Of a stretch of DNA of 64,000 nucleotides, positions 63,733 to 64,000 are shown one piece after another (the stretch's first letter is position 1; each line of letters begins with the position of its first letter). The notes under the pieces were generated by a model. It was not told the origin of the DNA. It ran no database searches and saw only the letters and a list, made by a program, of their open reading frames with translations. The stretch comes from Aspidiotus rigidus (Eukaryota; Arthropoda; Insecta; Hemiptera; Diaspididae), in NCBI GenBank assembly GCA_035079385.1, contig JAVHKY010000013.1:434001-498000 (forward strand), given 5' to 3'. Both the position numbers and the translations under genes were made by a program.

Positions 63733-64000
63733 CTGTTAATGATCAGTGGTCGTAATGAGTATGTCGTGAGACGCTTCGAATATACAAAGTCGAGGAAGAA
63801 AGAAAAAAGTGAAAATACGCGATTCTATTAATAGCACCGCTATTTTCGAGAATCGTATAGATGAAGCAGTACTCTTAAATCAGTTTTTTCCTGTACGTAT
63901 CGAGTGGTGTGAGACAAGTGCACGCCATCGTGAAAGGAAGAGAGTGAAGCGAAAAATTGAATGATGATGAGAGTAATGTTCTTTTACCAACTTTAGCGTT

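Overview
This is nuclear DNA from an animal with compact, intron-containing genes. It is AT-rich, with GT-AG introns mostly 65-110 bp long inside housekeeping genes, many small TIR elements and foldbacks, Helitrons with insect-type ends, and decayed non-LTR retrotransposon pieces. An insect is the best guess; the species cannot be fixed from the sequence. There are no bacterial features, no tRNA or rRNA, and no CRISPR array.

Layout. 1-14.6 kb is gene-poor: one 46-residue secreted peptide gene (6.39 kb), a possible TATA promoter (1.3 kb), several MITEs and foldbacks, and the tail of a Helitron with a helicase remnant (12.8-13.0 kb). 14.6-17.5 kb holds an orphan multi-exon gene, apparently broken by one frameshift, whose last intron is almost filled by a 1.29 kb element with about 270 bp TIRs. 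17.5-33.3 kb is repeat-rich without a convincing gene. 33.5-39.3 kb is a minus-strand gene with a TPR-like segment; Helitrons and a foldback sit in its introns. 43.0-44.0 kb is the mitochondrial ribosomal protein gene mRpL40 (minus strand, five exons, complete). 44.35-57.09 kb is a head-to-tail pair of Helitrons. The second is split by an 8.2 kb insertion with short TIRs and a 2-bp AT duplication, and the first copy supplies the empty target site. 57.52-63.45 kb is a complete 19-exon TAF2 gene (TFIID subunit 2).

The most unusual object is the 8.2 kb insertion at 47,815-56,038. Its left end carries an array of palindromic units and its right end carries 93-bp tandem repeats. The interior has no recognisable transposase. 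Instead it has a spliced minus-strand gene of unknown family (one frameshift) and, in the opposite direction, a series of duplicated short putative exons leading to a small ORF. It looks like a non-autonomous TIR element carrying a divergent transcription unit.

All exon structures below were built by hand from splice signals and reading-phase agreement. The TAF2 and mRpL40 models also agree with the known families. The other models have no homology support.
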